From Herbidospora daliensis (GTDB taxonomy: Bacteria; Actinomycetota; Actinomycetes; Streptosporangiales; Streptosporangiaceae): a stretch of DNA of 64,000 bases. This document shows, in pieces, positions 7,454-16,706 of this stretch. The translations under genes and the position numbers were made by a program. Position 1 is the first letter of the stretch, and every line of letters starts with the position of its first letter. The DNA is taken from positions 779,353-843,352 of the forward strand of contig NZ_BBXF01000003.1 in assembly GCF_001570585.1 (NCBI RefSeq), written 5' to 3'. The notes beneath the pieces were generated by a model. That model saw nothing but the letters and a program-made list of their open reading frames with translations. It was not told the DNA's origin and did not search any database.

Positions 7454-10400
7454 GTGTTGCGCGAACGGCGGCAGGGCGCCGCATTACCCACCCTCATCTC
7501 GCTTGCTCTGTTATCCAGTCTGGTCACCTCCGTGCCGGCGAAGGCGGTCGCCCCGCCCGTCCAGGCCCCCGTGAGCGCCGCGGCGGTGAAGTGCCCCGAG
7601 GAGATGCCCACCGAGATCGCCGCGCGGCTGGCCGCCCAGGTCTGCGGCGCGCGGGTCAGGGCCGCCGCGATGACCACGGAGAACGACGAGTACTTCGTGA
7701 ACCCCGACGGCACGCTCACCGTGGAGCACCGCTACCGCCCGGTCAGGATCAAGCGGGACGACCGCTGGGTGCCGGCCGACGCGACGCTGGTGGTGGCCGA
7801 CGACGGCACGGTCGTGCCGAAGGCCGCCTCGGTCTCCTACGGCTTCTCCGGCGGCGGCGACGGGCCCCTGGTGCGCGCGGCCCGCGAGGGCGTGGAGTTC
7901 GCCCTCGGCTCGCCGCTCGGGAAGCTGCCCAAACCGGTGCTCTCCGGTACGACCGCGACCTACCCGGAGGTGCTGCCCGGCGTCGACCTGGTGCTCACCG
8001 CCGACGTCGACGGCTTCGCCCAGAAGCTGATGGTGAAGAACCGGCAGGCGGCCGCCGACCCGAGGCTGAAGTCGCTCACCTTCGGCACCGAGATCGAGAA
8101 GGGCACGCTGAAGGCCGACAAGCACGGCAACCTCACCGTCGTCGGCAGGAAGGACGAACCGGTCTTCGCCGCCGTCGCCACCGAGATGTGGGACGCCGCC
8201 GCCGAGAAGGCCCCGGCCGCCGCGGCCAGGACGGGGGCGTCCAACCCGGGCAAACGGGCCACGATGGGCGTCAAGGTGGGCCGCGACGCGGTCACCGTCA
8301 CCCCCGACGCGGCGCTGCTGGCCGACCCGGCCACCGTCTTCCCGGTGACGATCGACCCGAGCTTCACCGCCGCCAAGTCGGCCTGGACGTACGTCGACTC
8401 GCGCTACCCGACCAGCACGTACTGGAACAGCTCGAACGACGCCACGGCGGGCACCGCCGAGTCGGGCGCGTTCAAGCGGCGCTCGTTCTTCACCATGAAC
8501 CTGTCGGGCATGGGCACCCGCAAGCAGATCGTGGCCGCCACGTTCAACATCTACGAGCACTGGGCCTGGTCGTGCACGCCCAGGAACGTCGAACTGCACC
8601 GCACCGCCGCGGTGTCGTCGTCGACCAACTGGAACAACCAGCCCGCCTCGAACCTGTCGATCGGCGCCAAGAGCGTCGCGCACGGCTGGTCGTCGAGCGG
8701 CCAGGGCGGGCCGTCGAGCTGCCCGTCGGCGTGGGTCGGCTGGAACGTGGCCTCGGCCCTCCAGGGGATCATGGACGCGGGCGGCACCTCGGTGACGTTC
8801 ATGGTCAAGGCGTCCAGCGAGACCGACAACACCTACTGGAAGCGGTTCGCCAACAACCCGAACATCTCCATCACCTACAACTCGGTCCCGGGCACGCCCG
8901 GCTCCCTCGCAGTGGCCCCCTGCTCGACCTGCTCCAGCCCGGCGCTGGTCGGGGCGGCGCAGCCGAACCTGTCGGCGAAGGTCTCCGACGCCGACGGCAC
9001 GGCGCAGCGGGCCGACTTCGAGGTCTGGAACGCCGCCAAGGCCACCAAGATCACCGGCGGCTCGGTGTCGGGCGTCGCCAACAACGGCACCGCCACCTGG
9101 CGGGTCGCCACCCCGCTCGCCAACACCTCCTACAACTGGCGGGTGCGCACCTACGACGGCACCGCCTACGGCGCCTGGTCGTCGTGGTTCGCCTTCACCG
9201 TCGACGCCGCCGCGCCCGACGCGCCCGAGGTGAGCTCGGCCGACTACCCGGCCGACGCGTGGTCGAAGGGCGCCGGCCAGGCCGGGACGTTCACCATCAC
9301 GCCGGCGGGCTCCGACGTGTCGGCCGTGCTCTGGTCGTTCGACGGCGGCGCGCAGCAGTCGGCCGCCAGCAGCGGCGGCGCGCACACGGTGACCTGGACA
9401 CCCGCCGCCGACGGGCCGCACACCCTGCGGGCCTGGGTGAAGGACAAGGCCGGCAACCTGTCGGAACCCGCCCAGTACGACTTCGGCGTGGGCCGCTTCG
9501 CGGTGACCTCGCCGCAGGACGCGAGCTCCACGGCCCGGCGGACCGTGCTGGCCGCGGCCGGCAGCGCCGGCGTCACCGCCGTCAGCTTCTCCTACCGGCG
9601 CGGCGAGGCCGACGACTGGCACCAGGTCCCGGCCGCCGACGTGCGCCGCCGCTCCGACGGCGCGGCGATCACCTGGCCGGTGGCGATGGCCGCGGGCGTC
9701 TCGCCCGACCTGGTCTGGGACGTCACCCGCACGCTGGCCGAAGACGGCGCGATCGAGATCCGCGCCGAGTTCACCACCTCGGGCGGCACCGCCGCCTCCC
9801 CGAAGGTGGACCTGACCGTCGACCGCGACGCCGAGGGCGCGACCACCGGCCCGATCGGCCCCGGCACCGTCAACCTGCTCAACGGCGACTTCCGGATGAC
9901 CGCCACCGACGCCAGCATGTTCGGCGTCGGCCTGATGCGCTCCTTCTCCTCCCGCGACCCGCGCAAGGGCTCCTCCCTGCCGGGCGTGGCCCCCATCTTC
10001 GGCGCCGAGTGGACGCCGAACGGCCTGGCCCAGTCGGGCGACGGCACCTTCACCGAGCTGCACGCCACCTCCGCCACCTCGGTGGAGATCACCGGCGACG
10101 GCTCCTCGGTCGCGTTCACGAAGAACGCCGACGGCTCCTGGACGCCGCAGTCGGACGCCGGGAACCTGAAGCTCACCTACGACGCGGGCGCCGACCGCTA
10201 CACCCTGACCGACTCGACCACCGCGGGCAGCACCGTGTTCGCCAAGGTCAACGACGCCTACCTGGTGCGGGCGGTCTACCCGGCCGGCGGCAAGGGCGGC
10301 ACCGTCTTCGTCTGGGAGCCGGTGACCGCCGCCGACGGCACCCGGCTCGCCCGGCCCACCCGGATCATCGCCCCGGCCTGGTCGGTCGGCTCGGCCGCCG

Positions 10401-13400
10401 ACTGCGACGTCGCCACTCTGGCCGCGCTGCCCGAGGGCTGCCGCCTGATCGTGGTCACGTACGCCACCACGACGACCGCCGGGGCGCAGCTCGGCGACGT
10501 CGCCGGGCAGGTCAAGCTGATCAGCCTGTGGGAGGGCGGCGCCGCCGACCCGCAGCACCTGTCCGAATACCGCTACGACGACCTCGGCCGGCTCCGCGAG
10601 CGCTGGGACCCGGCCACCCCGGCCGTGAAGACCCGCTACGACTACGACCTCGCCGGCCGCGTCAACCGCTTCACCCCGCCCGGCGAGCTGCCGTGGACGC
10701 TCACCTACGGCCGCGCCGGGAACGCCGACACCGCCGCCGACGGCATGCTGCTGGCCGCCTCCCGGCCGACCCTGCGCCCCGGCACCCTGAACGAGACCAA
10801 CGGCACCGCCGTCACCTCGGTCGTGTACGACGTGCCGACCAGCGGCAGCGGCGCGCCCTACAACCTCTCGCCGGCCGCCACCCTGACGTGGGGCCAGACC
10901 GACCCGCCGTCGGACGCCACCGCGGTCTTCCCGCCCGACCAGGTGCCCGCCAACCACACCGGGCGCGGCGGGCTGGCCGGGTCGGACTACGGCCGGGCCA
11001 CCGTCACCTACCTGAACGCCAACGGCGCGACCGTCAACCGGGCCGAGCCCGGCGGCGGCCTGTCGGCCAGCCAGTACGACGCCCAGGGCAACACCGTGCT
11101 CAACCTGTCGGCGGGCAACCGGGCGCTGGCCTTCGGCCAGGGGCCGGGCGCGGCCGAGGAGCTGACCCGCCTGGGCCTGATCAACAGCTCGACCGCCGAA
11201 CGGGCCCGGCTGCTGTCGGAGGAGACCGTCTACTCCGCCGACGGGCAGCGCATGCTCGGCGAGTTCGGCCCGCTGCACCTGGTGCGGCTGAACGGCGTCC
11301 CGACGCCCGCCCGCAAGCACCAGGTCAACACCTTCGACGAGGGCCGGCCCGACGACGCCAAGGTGTCGGGCCTGGTCACCACCACCGCCGTCGGGGCCTG
11401 GACGCCGGGCGGCGGCGCGGACGCCGACGTGCGCCTCAGCCGCACCTCCTACGACTGGGCCACCGGCAAGGTCGTCAGGTCGGTGACCGACCCGGGCGGC
11501 CTGGCCGTCACCCGGACCACCGGCTACGACGCCGACGGCCGGGTCGTCAGCGCCACCATGCCCAGGTCGTCGGGCGACGACGCCGGCACCACGACCAGCG
11601 CCTACTACACCGCCGACGGCTCCGGCGAGTGCGGCGGCAGGCCCGAATGGGCCGGGCTGCTCTGCCGGACCAAGGCCAAGCAGGCCGTGTCGGGCGGCGG
11701 GTCCAACCCGTCCGAGCTGGTCACCAAGGTGTACTCCTACGAGGAGGGCGGCCGGGTCGCCTCGGTCGCCGAGACCGCCAACGGCGTCACCCGCACCACC
11801 GCCACCACCTACGACAGCGCCGGCCAGGTGCTGACCACCACGGTCACCGGCGGCCTCGGCGCGGCCGTGCCCGCCGTCACCAACACCTACGACGCCGCCG
11901 GCCGGCTGACCAGGACGACCGCCTCCACGGGCGGGTCGATCACCCGCGAGTTCGACGTCCTGGGCCGCCAGACCTCCTACACCGACGCCGACGGCGGCGT
12001 CACCCGGGTCGAGTACGACGCGCTCGACCGGGTCGTCAGGAAGACCGACGGCGCCCCGTCCACGATGACCTACGAGTACGACCTCGACGCCGACCCGCGC
12101 GGCCTGCTCACCGCGATGACCGACTCGGTCGCCGGGCGCTTCACCGCGACCTACGACGCCGAGGGCGGCATCGTCGCCGAGCAGCTGCCCGGCGGGGTGG
12201 CCTACACGGTGAGCAAGGACCCGACCGGCGCGCCGACCCGGCGCGTCTACCAGAACGCCGCCGGGGTGAAGCTGCTCGACGACGCGGTCGCCTGGTCGAT
12301 CCACGGCCAGCAGGTCGTCCGCACCGGCCTGTCGGCGCAGCTCGTCGGCTACGACAGGATCGGGCGCATCGCCTCCGTCGACGACACCGTGGGCGGCGTC
12401 TGCACCCGGCGCGCCTACGGCTACGACGCCAACTCCAACCGCACCTCGCTGACCAGCGGCGGCTGCGACGGAAGCGGCGTCACCACCCGCACCCACGCCT
12501 ACGACACCGGCGACCGGCTGGTCGACGAGGGCTACGTGTACGACGCCTTCGGCCGCACCACCGCCACCCCCGACGGGCTGGCCGTCGACTACTACGCGAC
12601 CGACCTGGTCAAGACGATGACCTCGGGGGACGCGCGGCAGTCGTACACGCTGGACCCCCAGCTCCGCCGCAACAGCACCCTGACGGAGGCGCGGACCGGC
12701 GGGACGTGGGCCGCCGCGGCCCGGCGGGTCGAGCACTTCGACGCCGACGACGACACCCCCGCCTGGGTGGTGGAGGACGTCGCCACCGGGCGGGTCTCCC
12801 GGAACGTGCACTCGGTGTCGGGCGGCCTGGCGGCGATCACCTCCGCCACCGGCGAGGTCCGGCTCCAGCTCACCAACCTGCACGACGACATCAACGTCGT
12901 GCTCGACCTGACCACCGGGGTGCCGCTCGCGCTCGACTTCGACGAGTTCGGCAACCCGCGTCCCGGCCAGCCGGCGGGCCGCTACGGCTGGCACGGCGCG
13001 GCCGAGCGGGTCACCGACACCCCCGACGGCACGATCCTCATGGGCGTGCGGCTCTACCAGCCGAAACTCGGCCGGTTCCTGCAGACCGACCCGGTCGAGG
13101 GGGGCAGCGCCAACGCCTACGACTACGCCGCCCAGGCGCCGACGTCCAACGCCGACCTCGACGGCCGCAAGTGGTACTGGTGCCGCACGTTCTCGCACTT
13201 CGCCTTCAACCACTGCGGCGTCACCCGCGCCTGGTACCACGGCAGCTGGCGCACGGTGCGCTGGGTGAAGACCCCGCGGGGCTGGTGGGTGCGCGGCGTG
13301 CTGTACGACTACTGCACCAGCAGCCCCGACCGCCCGCTGGGCTTCGACTTCCGGCAGGCGTGCATGATGCACGACTACGGATACGCCCTGCGGCGGATGG

Positions 13401-13552
13401 GCTACATCTCCAGCAAGTACCAGGCCGACAGCATCTTCTACCACGTGCTCTACAACGGGGTCTGCCCCGCGTACGCCTGGTACCGGCGCGGCCTGTGCCG
13501 CAACCTCGCCACCAACTACTACCTGGCCGTCTACTACTTCGGCCGGGTCTGA
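7454..13552 (+). CDS. Secreted RHS-repeat protein with C-terminal phospholipase A2 toxin domain
   Basis: A 2,032-residue polymorphic-toxin-type protein. GTG at 7454 is preferred over the in-frame ATG at 7430 because GGAGG (7442-7446) sits 7 bp before it and the reading then begins with a signal peptide (LRERRQ, a hydrophobic core, then AKAVA). The N-terminal ~850 residues are a DNRLRE/fibronectin-like shell (DNTYWKRF, WRVATPLANTSYNWRV). Many YD repeats (YDYDLAGRVNRF, YDAAGRLTRT, YDALDRVVRK) build the RHS cage, closed by the core GRFLQTDPVEGGSANAYDY. The final 126 residues (13172-13549) form a bacterial/fungal-type phospholipase A2: CMMHDYGY with the catalytic His at 13370, a second Asp in ADSIFY, five cysteines and a terminal NYYLAVYYFG. 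Two TTA codons lie in the signal peptide. No immunity-like gene is adjacent. Confidence 0.92.
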   Translation: MLRERRQGAALPTLISLALLSSLVTSVPAKAVAPPVQAPVSAAAVKCPEEMPTEIAARLAAQVCGARVRAAAMTTENDEYFVNPDGTLTVEHRYRPVRIKRDDRWVPADATLVVADDGTVVPKAASVSYGFSGGGDGPLVRAAREGVEFALGSPLGKLPKPVLSGTTATYPEVLPGVDLVLTADVDGFAQKLMVKNRQAAADPRLKSLTFGTEIEKGTLKADKHGNLTVVGRKDEPVFAAVATEMWDAAAEKAPAAAARTGASNPGKRATMGVKVGRDAVTVTPDAALLADPATVFPVTIDPSFTAAKSAWTYVDSRYPTSTYWNSSNDATAGTAESGAFKRRSFFTMNLSGMGTRKQIVAATFNIYEHWAWSCTPRNVELHRTAAVSSSTNWNNQPASNLSIGAKSVAHGWSSSGQGGPSSCPSAWVGWNVASALQGIMDAGGTSVTFMVKASSETDNTYWKRFANNPNISITYNSVPGTPGSLAVAPCSTCSSPALVGAAQPNLSAKVSDADGTAQRADFEVWNAAKATKITGGSVSGVANNGTATWRVATPLANTSYNWRVRTYDGTAYGAWSSWFAFTVDAAAPDAPEVSSADYPADAWSKGAGQAGTFTITPAGSDVSAVLWSFDGGAQQSAASSGGAHTVTWTPAADGPHTLRAWVKDKAGNLSEPAQYDFGVGRFAVTSPQDASSTARRTVLAAAGSAGVTAVSFSYRRGEADDWHQVPAADVRRRSDGAAITWPVAMAAGVSPDLVWDVTRTLAEDGAIEIRAEFTTSGGTAASPKVDLTVDRDAEGATTGPIGPGTVNLLNGDFRMTATDASMFGVGLMRSFSSRDPRKGSSLPGVAPIFGAEWTPNGLAQSGDGTFTELHATSATSVEITGDGSSVAFTKNADGSWTPQSDAGNLKLTYDAGADRYTLTDSTTAGSTVFAKVNDAYLVRAVYPAGGKGGTVFVWEPVTAADGTRLARPTRIIAPAWSVGSAADCDVATLAALPEGCRLIVVTYATTTTAGAQLGDVAGQVKLISLWEGGAADPQHLSEYRYDDLGRLRERWDPATPAVKTRYDYDLAGRVNRFTPPGELPWTLTYGRAGNADTAADGMLLAASRPTLRPGTLNETNGTAVTSVVYDVPTSGSGAPYNLSPAATLTWGQTDPPSDATAVFPPDQVPANHTGRGGLAGSDYGRATVTYLNANGATVNRAEPGGGLSASQYDAQGNTVLNLSAGNRALAFGQGPGAAEELTRLGLINSSTAERARLLSEETVYSADGQRMLGEFGPLHLVRLNGVPTPARKHQVNTFDEGRPDDAKVSGLVTTTAVGAWTPGGGADADVRLSRTSYDWATGKVVRSVTDPGGLAVTRTTGYDADGRVVSATMPRSSGDDAGTTTSAYYTADGSGECGGRPEWAGLLCRTKAKQAVSGGGSNPSELVTKVYSYEEGGRVASVAETANGVTRTTATTYDSAGQVLTTTVTGGLGAAVPAVTNTYDAAGRLTRTTASTGGSITREFDVLGRQTSYTDADGGVTRVEYDALDRVVRKTDGAPSTMTYEYDLDADPRGLLTAMTDSVAGRFTATYDAEGGIVAEQLPGGVAYTVSKDPTGAPTRRVYQNAAGVKLLDDAVAWSIHGQQVVRTGLSAQLVGYDRIGRIASVDDTVGGVCTRRAYGYDANSNRTSLTSGGCDGSGVTTRTHAYDTGDRLVDEGYVYDAFGRTTATPDGLAVDYYATDLVKTMTSGDARQSYTLDPQLRRNSTLTEARTGGTWAAAARRVEHFDADDDTPAWVVEDVATGRVSRNVHSVSGGLAAITSATGEVRLQLTNLHDDINVVLDLTTGVPLALDFDEFGNPRPGQPAGRYGWHGAAERVTDTPDGTILMGVRLYQPKLGRFLQTDPVEGGSANAYDYAAQAPTSNADLDGRKWYWCRTFSHFAFNHCGVTRAWYHGSWRTVRWVKTPRGWWVRGVLYDYCTSSPDRPLGFDFRQACMMHDYGYALRRMGYISSKYQADSIFYHVLYNGVCPAYAWYRRGLCRNLATNYYLAVYYFGRV

Positions 13553-13567
13553 CGACCCGGTGACACC

Positions 13568-13608
13568 GCCGGCGGGGGCCGTCCCACGGTCCCCGCCGGC
13601 GTCTTTCT
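13568..13608 (+). terminator. Rho-independent terminator after the RHS gene
   Basis: A 13-bp GC stem (13568-13580 against 13588-13600, a single G-U wobble) around a 7-nt loop, followed by GTCTTTCT. It lies 16 bp after the RHS stop and before the SARP promoter, so it insulates the two genes. Confidence 0.8.
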
Positions 13609-13618
13609 GACCCACGGG

Positions 13619-13647
13619 TTGACGCTGGTGACTCCATCGTGCACATT
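13619..13647 (+). promoter_or_regulatory. Candidate promoter of the SARP gene
   Basis: TTGACG (13619-13624) and CACATT (13642-13647) are spaced by 17 bp, 45 bp before the TTG start. The -35 is good and the -10 is poor, as expected for an activator-dependent promoter. Pattern match only. Confidence 0.35.
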
Positions 13648-13691
13648 TGAGCGGCTTTGATCGTTTTCATCGCCGTTTCACTGGAGCCTGA

Positions 13692-16600
13692 TTGGAATTC
13701 GCCGTCCTGGGGCCGCTCCGCGTGTCGGACGACGCCGGGGTGCTGGCGCTGAGCGCCGGCAAACAGTGCGTCATGCTCGCCGAACTGGTCTGCCGCGCCA
13801 ACCGGCCGGTGTCCGCCGACACCCTGGTCGAAGCGCTCTGGGGGCACCGTCCGCCCCGAACCGCCGCCGACAACCTGCGGCTGTACGCCCACCAGCTGCG
13901 CCGCGTGCTCGGTCAGGACCGGGTCACCCGCACCGGCCACGGCTGGATGCTCACCGTCCACCCGGGGGAGCTCGACGCCGAGGTGTTCGAGACCCTGGCC
14001 GAGCAGGGGCGCGCCCTCCTGGCCGCCGGCGACCACGAACGGGCCTCCGGGGTGCTCGCGCGGGCGCTGGAGTTGTGGCGCGGCCCCGTCTACGACGGCC
14101 TCAACGTCACCGACGGGCTGCGCGACCACGCCCGCCGCCTGGAGGAGGAGCGCCTCGGCGCGCTGGAGAACCGGGTCGACGCCGACCTCGCGCGCGGCCT
14201 GTCGGCGGCGCTGGTGCCGGAGCTGACCGCGCTCGTCGACGAGCAGCCGCTCCGCGAGCACCCGCGCGCCCAGCTCATGACGGCCCTGGCCAGGTCGGGG
14301 CGGCAGGCCGAAGCGCTGGCCGTCTTCCACGACGCGCGCCGGGTGTTCGCCACCGAACTCGGCCTCGACCCCGGCGACGAACTGCGCGACCTCCACCAGG
14401 CGATCCTCACCGGCACCCTCCCCGACGACCCGGTCCCGCCGCCCCCGCCGCCGAGGGAGGCCACGCCCGCCCAGCTCCCCGCCGACATCTCCGACTTCAC
14501 CGGCCGCGACGACCAGCTCGACCGGATCACCGCCCTGCTGGGCGGCCCGCCGCCCGCCGGGCCGGGGCACGTCCGGGTGTGCGTGATCGCCGGCATGGGC
14601 GGGGTCGGCAAGACGACCCTGGCCGTGCACGCCGCCCACCGCCTCGCCCGCGACTACCCCGACGGCCAGCTCCACGTGAACCTGCACGGCGTCGAGCCGT
14701 CGCCCGCCGACCCCGGGCAGGTGCTGGCCTCCTTCCTGACCGCGCTCGGCGTGCCCCGGACCGCGATGCCGGAGACCACCGAGGAACGCGCCGCCTACTT
14801 CCGCAGCCAGGTCGCCGACCGCCGCATGCTGATCGTGCTCGACAACGCCGCCTCCGAACGTCAGGTGCGCCCGCTGCTGCCCGGCTCGTCGGGCTGCGCC
14901 GTCGTCGTCACCAGCCGCACCCGGCTGACCGGCCTGTCGGGGGCGACCCTCATCGAGTTGTCGGTGCTGCTGCCCGCCCAGGCGGTGCAGCTGCTGTCGC
15001 GGATCGCCGGGGCGGGGCGGGTGGCCGCCGAACCCGAGGCCGCCGCCGAGATCGCCCGCCTGTCCGACCGCATCCCGCTGGCGGTCAGGGTCGCCGGGGC
15101 GCGCCTCGCGGTGCGCCCCAACTGGCCGCTCAAACGGCTCGCGGGCCAGCTCACCGACGAGCGGCGGCGGCTCGACCAGTTCGCCACCGGCGACCTGGCC
15201 GTACGGGCCAGCCTGGCGCTCAGCTACCTCGGCCTCGACCCGCTCACCCGCCGGGCCTTCCGCCTGCTCGGCGCCCTGGACGCCCCCGACTTCGCCGCCT
15301 GGACCGCCGCCGCCCTGCTCGACCTGCCGCTGGCGGCCGGCGAGGAGCTCGTCGAGTCCCTGGTCGACCGCCAGCTGCTGCTCATCAGCGGCGCCGACGC
15401 GGCCGGCCAGTCCCGCTACCGCTTCCACGACCTGGTGCGCCTGTACGCCCGCGAGTGCGGCGACCTGGAGGACGACGCCGCCGCCGTGCGGGCCGCGCTG
15501 GCCCGCGCCTTCGGCGGCTGGCTGGCCCTGGCCGAACACGCCACCGAGCGGGTGCACGGCACCTCGCTGGCCATCATCCACGGCGACGCCCCCCGCTGGC
15601 GGCCGCCCGGAGAGGCGCCCGGGGAGTCGTGGGAGCCGCTGGCCGGCCACGACCCGCTCGCCTGGTTCGACGGCGAACGGGCCGCCCTGGTCGCCTCGGT
15701 CCGGCAGGCGTGCGGGCTGGGCCTGGTCGCCCTCGCCTGGGACACCGCCTGCTCGCTGGAGCGCTACCTCGACGTGCGCGGCCGGTTCGACGACTGGCGC
15801 ACGATGCACGAACCGCTGCTGGACGCGTGCCGGGAGGCCGGCGACCGGCTCGGCGAGGCGACCGTGCTGCGCGGCCTCATCTCGGCGACGAGCTGGATGG
15901 ACAACGAGGCCATGGCCGCCCACTACGACGGCGCCGGGCAGCTCATCGCCCTGTTCACCGAGGTCGGCGAGGACCGCGGGCTGGCCGACGCCTACGTGAT
16001 GCGGGCCTGGGGCCAGGCCGCCCGGGGGGCCCTGGCCCTGGGCCTGGAATCGGGCCGGACCGCGCTGCGCCTGGCCGAGGGGGCCGGCCACCTGAGCGGC
16101 CAGGCCCGCGCCCACGTCTGCATGGCCGTGACGTACGGGCTGTCCGACCTCGACAGGGCGATCGTCCACCTGCACCAGGGCCTGGAGCTGGCCGAGCGGG
16201 TGGGCAACGCCCGCTTCGAGGCGACCGCTCTCCAGTTCCTCGGCCTGGCCCACGCCCACCTGCGCCAGTACGAACCCGGCATGGCCCACCTGAGCCGCGC
16301 CATGGCCGGCCGCCGTTTCGGCGACGCCCTGGTCGACGCCACCGGCATGGTCGCCCTGGCCCGCCTCTACGCGGTGGCCGGCGACCCGAGGGCGCGCGGC
16401 GCGGCCGAGGCCGCCGAGGAGCTGTGCCGCAACCACCGGCTGGCCCACCACCGCGCCGACGCGTTGTGGGTGCTCGGCGAGGTCGACCTGGCCGAGGGCC
16501 TGGTCGACGACGCCGTCGCCCATCTGGAGGAGTCGGTGCGCCTGTGGCGGGTGCGCGGCTGGCAGGCGTTCATCGCCGCCGCCCTGGCCAGCCTCGCCGA

Positions 16601-16703
16601 GGCGTACACGGCGGCCGGGCGGACCGAGGAGGCGGCACGCGCCCGCGAGGAGGCCGAGACGCTGAAGCAGAAGGGCCGGGAGCAGATCGGCCTGCCGGGC
16701 TGA
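13692..16703 (+). CDS. SARP/AfsR-family transcriptional regulator (BTAD, NB-ARC, TPR)
   Basis: A 1,003-residue AfsR-like regulator. It starts at TTG 13692 with TGGAG 5 bp upstream; the protein opens directly with the SARP DNA-binding fold (EFAVLGPLRV, then ALWGHRPPRTAADNLRLYAHQLRRVLG). The bacterial transcriptional activation domain extends to about residue 245 (LGLDPGDELRDLHQAIL). An NB-ARC ATPase follows with Walker A GMGGVGKTT near residue 301 and a RMLIVLDNA Walker B, then about 300 residues of TPR-like helices. Such proteins act as ATP-dependent switches for secondary metabolism or development. No biosynthetic cluster is adjacent, so its target is remote or it is pleiotropic. It converges on the phytase gene with 3 bp between stops. 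Confidence 0.93.
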   Translation: MEFAVLGPLRVSDDAGVLALSAGKQCVMLAELVCRANRPVSADTLVEALWGHRPPRTAADNLRLYAHQLRRVLGQDRVTRTGHGWMLTVHPGELDAEVFETLAEQGRALLAAGDHERASGVLARALELWRGPVYDGLNVTDGLRDHARRLEEERLGALENRVDADLARGLSAALVPELTALVDEQPLREHPRAQLMTALARSGRQAEALAVFHDARRVFATELGLDPGDELRDLHQAILTGTLPDDPVPPPPPPREATPAQLPADISDFTGRDDQLDRITALLGGPPPAGPGHVRVCVIAGMGGVGKTTLAVHAAHRLARDYPDGQLHVNLHGVEPSPADPGQVLASFLTALGVPRTAMPETTEERAAYFRSQVADRRMLIVLDNAASERQVRPLLPGSSGCAVVVTSRTRLTGLSGATLIELSVLLPAQAVQLLSRIAGAGRVAAEPEAAAEIARLSDRIPLAVRVAGARLAVRPNWPLKRLAGQLTDERRRLDQFATGDLAVRASLALSYLGLDPLTRRAFRLLGALDAPDFAAWTAAALLDLPLAAGEELVESLVDRQLLLISGADAAGQSRYRFHDLVRLYARECGDLEDDAAAVRAALARAFGGWLALAEHATERVHGTSLAIIHGDAPRWRPPGEAPGESWEPLAGHDPLAWFDGERAALVASVRQACGLGLVALAWDTACSLERYLDVRGRFDDWRTMHEPLLDACREAGDRLGEATVLRGLISATSWMDNEAMAAHYDGAGQLIALFTEVGEDRGLADAYVMRAWGQAARGALALGLESGRTALRLAEGAGHLSGQARAHVCMAVTYGLSDLDRAIVHLHQGLELAERVGNARFEATALQFLGLAHAHLRQYEPGMAHLSRAMAGRRFGDALVDATGMVALARLYAVAGDPRARGAAEAAEELCRNHRLAHHRADALWVLGEVDLAEGLVDDAVAHLEESVRLWRVRGWQAFIAAALASLAEAYTAAGRTEEAARAREEAETLKQKGREQIGLPG

Positions 16704-16706
16704 CCG

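Noticed and set aside
7511-13615. A 2,034-codon open frame antisense to the RHS gene, and a 2,066-codon frame on the same strand (7363-13563)
   Set aside because: Both are Ala/Gly/Arg/Pro/Val-rich compositional shadows; the RHS frame has the signal peptide, YD repeats and PLA2 domain.
13553-13691. Search for an immunity gene right after the RHS-PLA2 gene
   Set aside because: Only a terminator and a promoter fit in the 139 bp; no ORF of useful size exists on either strand.
13692-16703. The SARP gene as evidence for a nearby biosynthetic gene cluster
   Set aside because: No PKS, NRPS, terpene synthase or RiPP genes are in the flanks; neighbours are a toxin and secreted hydrolases.
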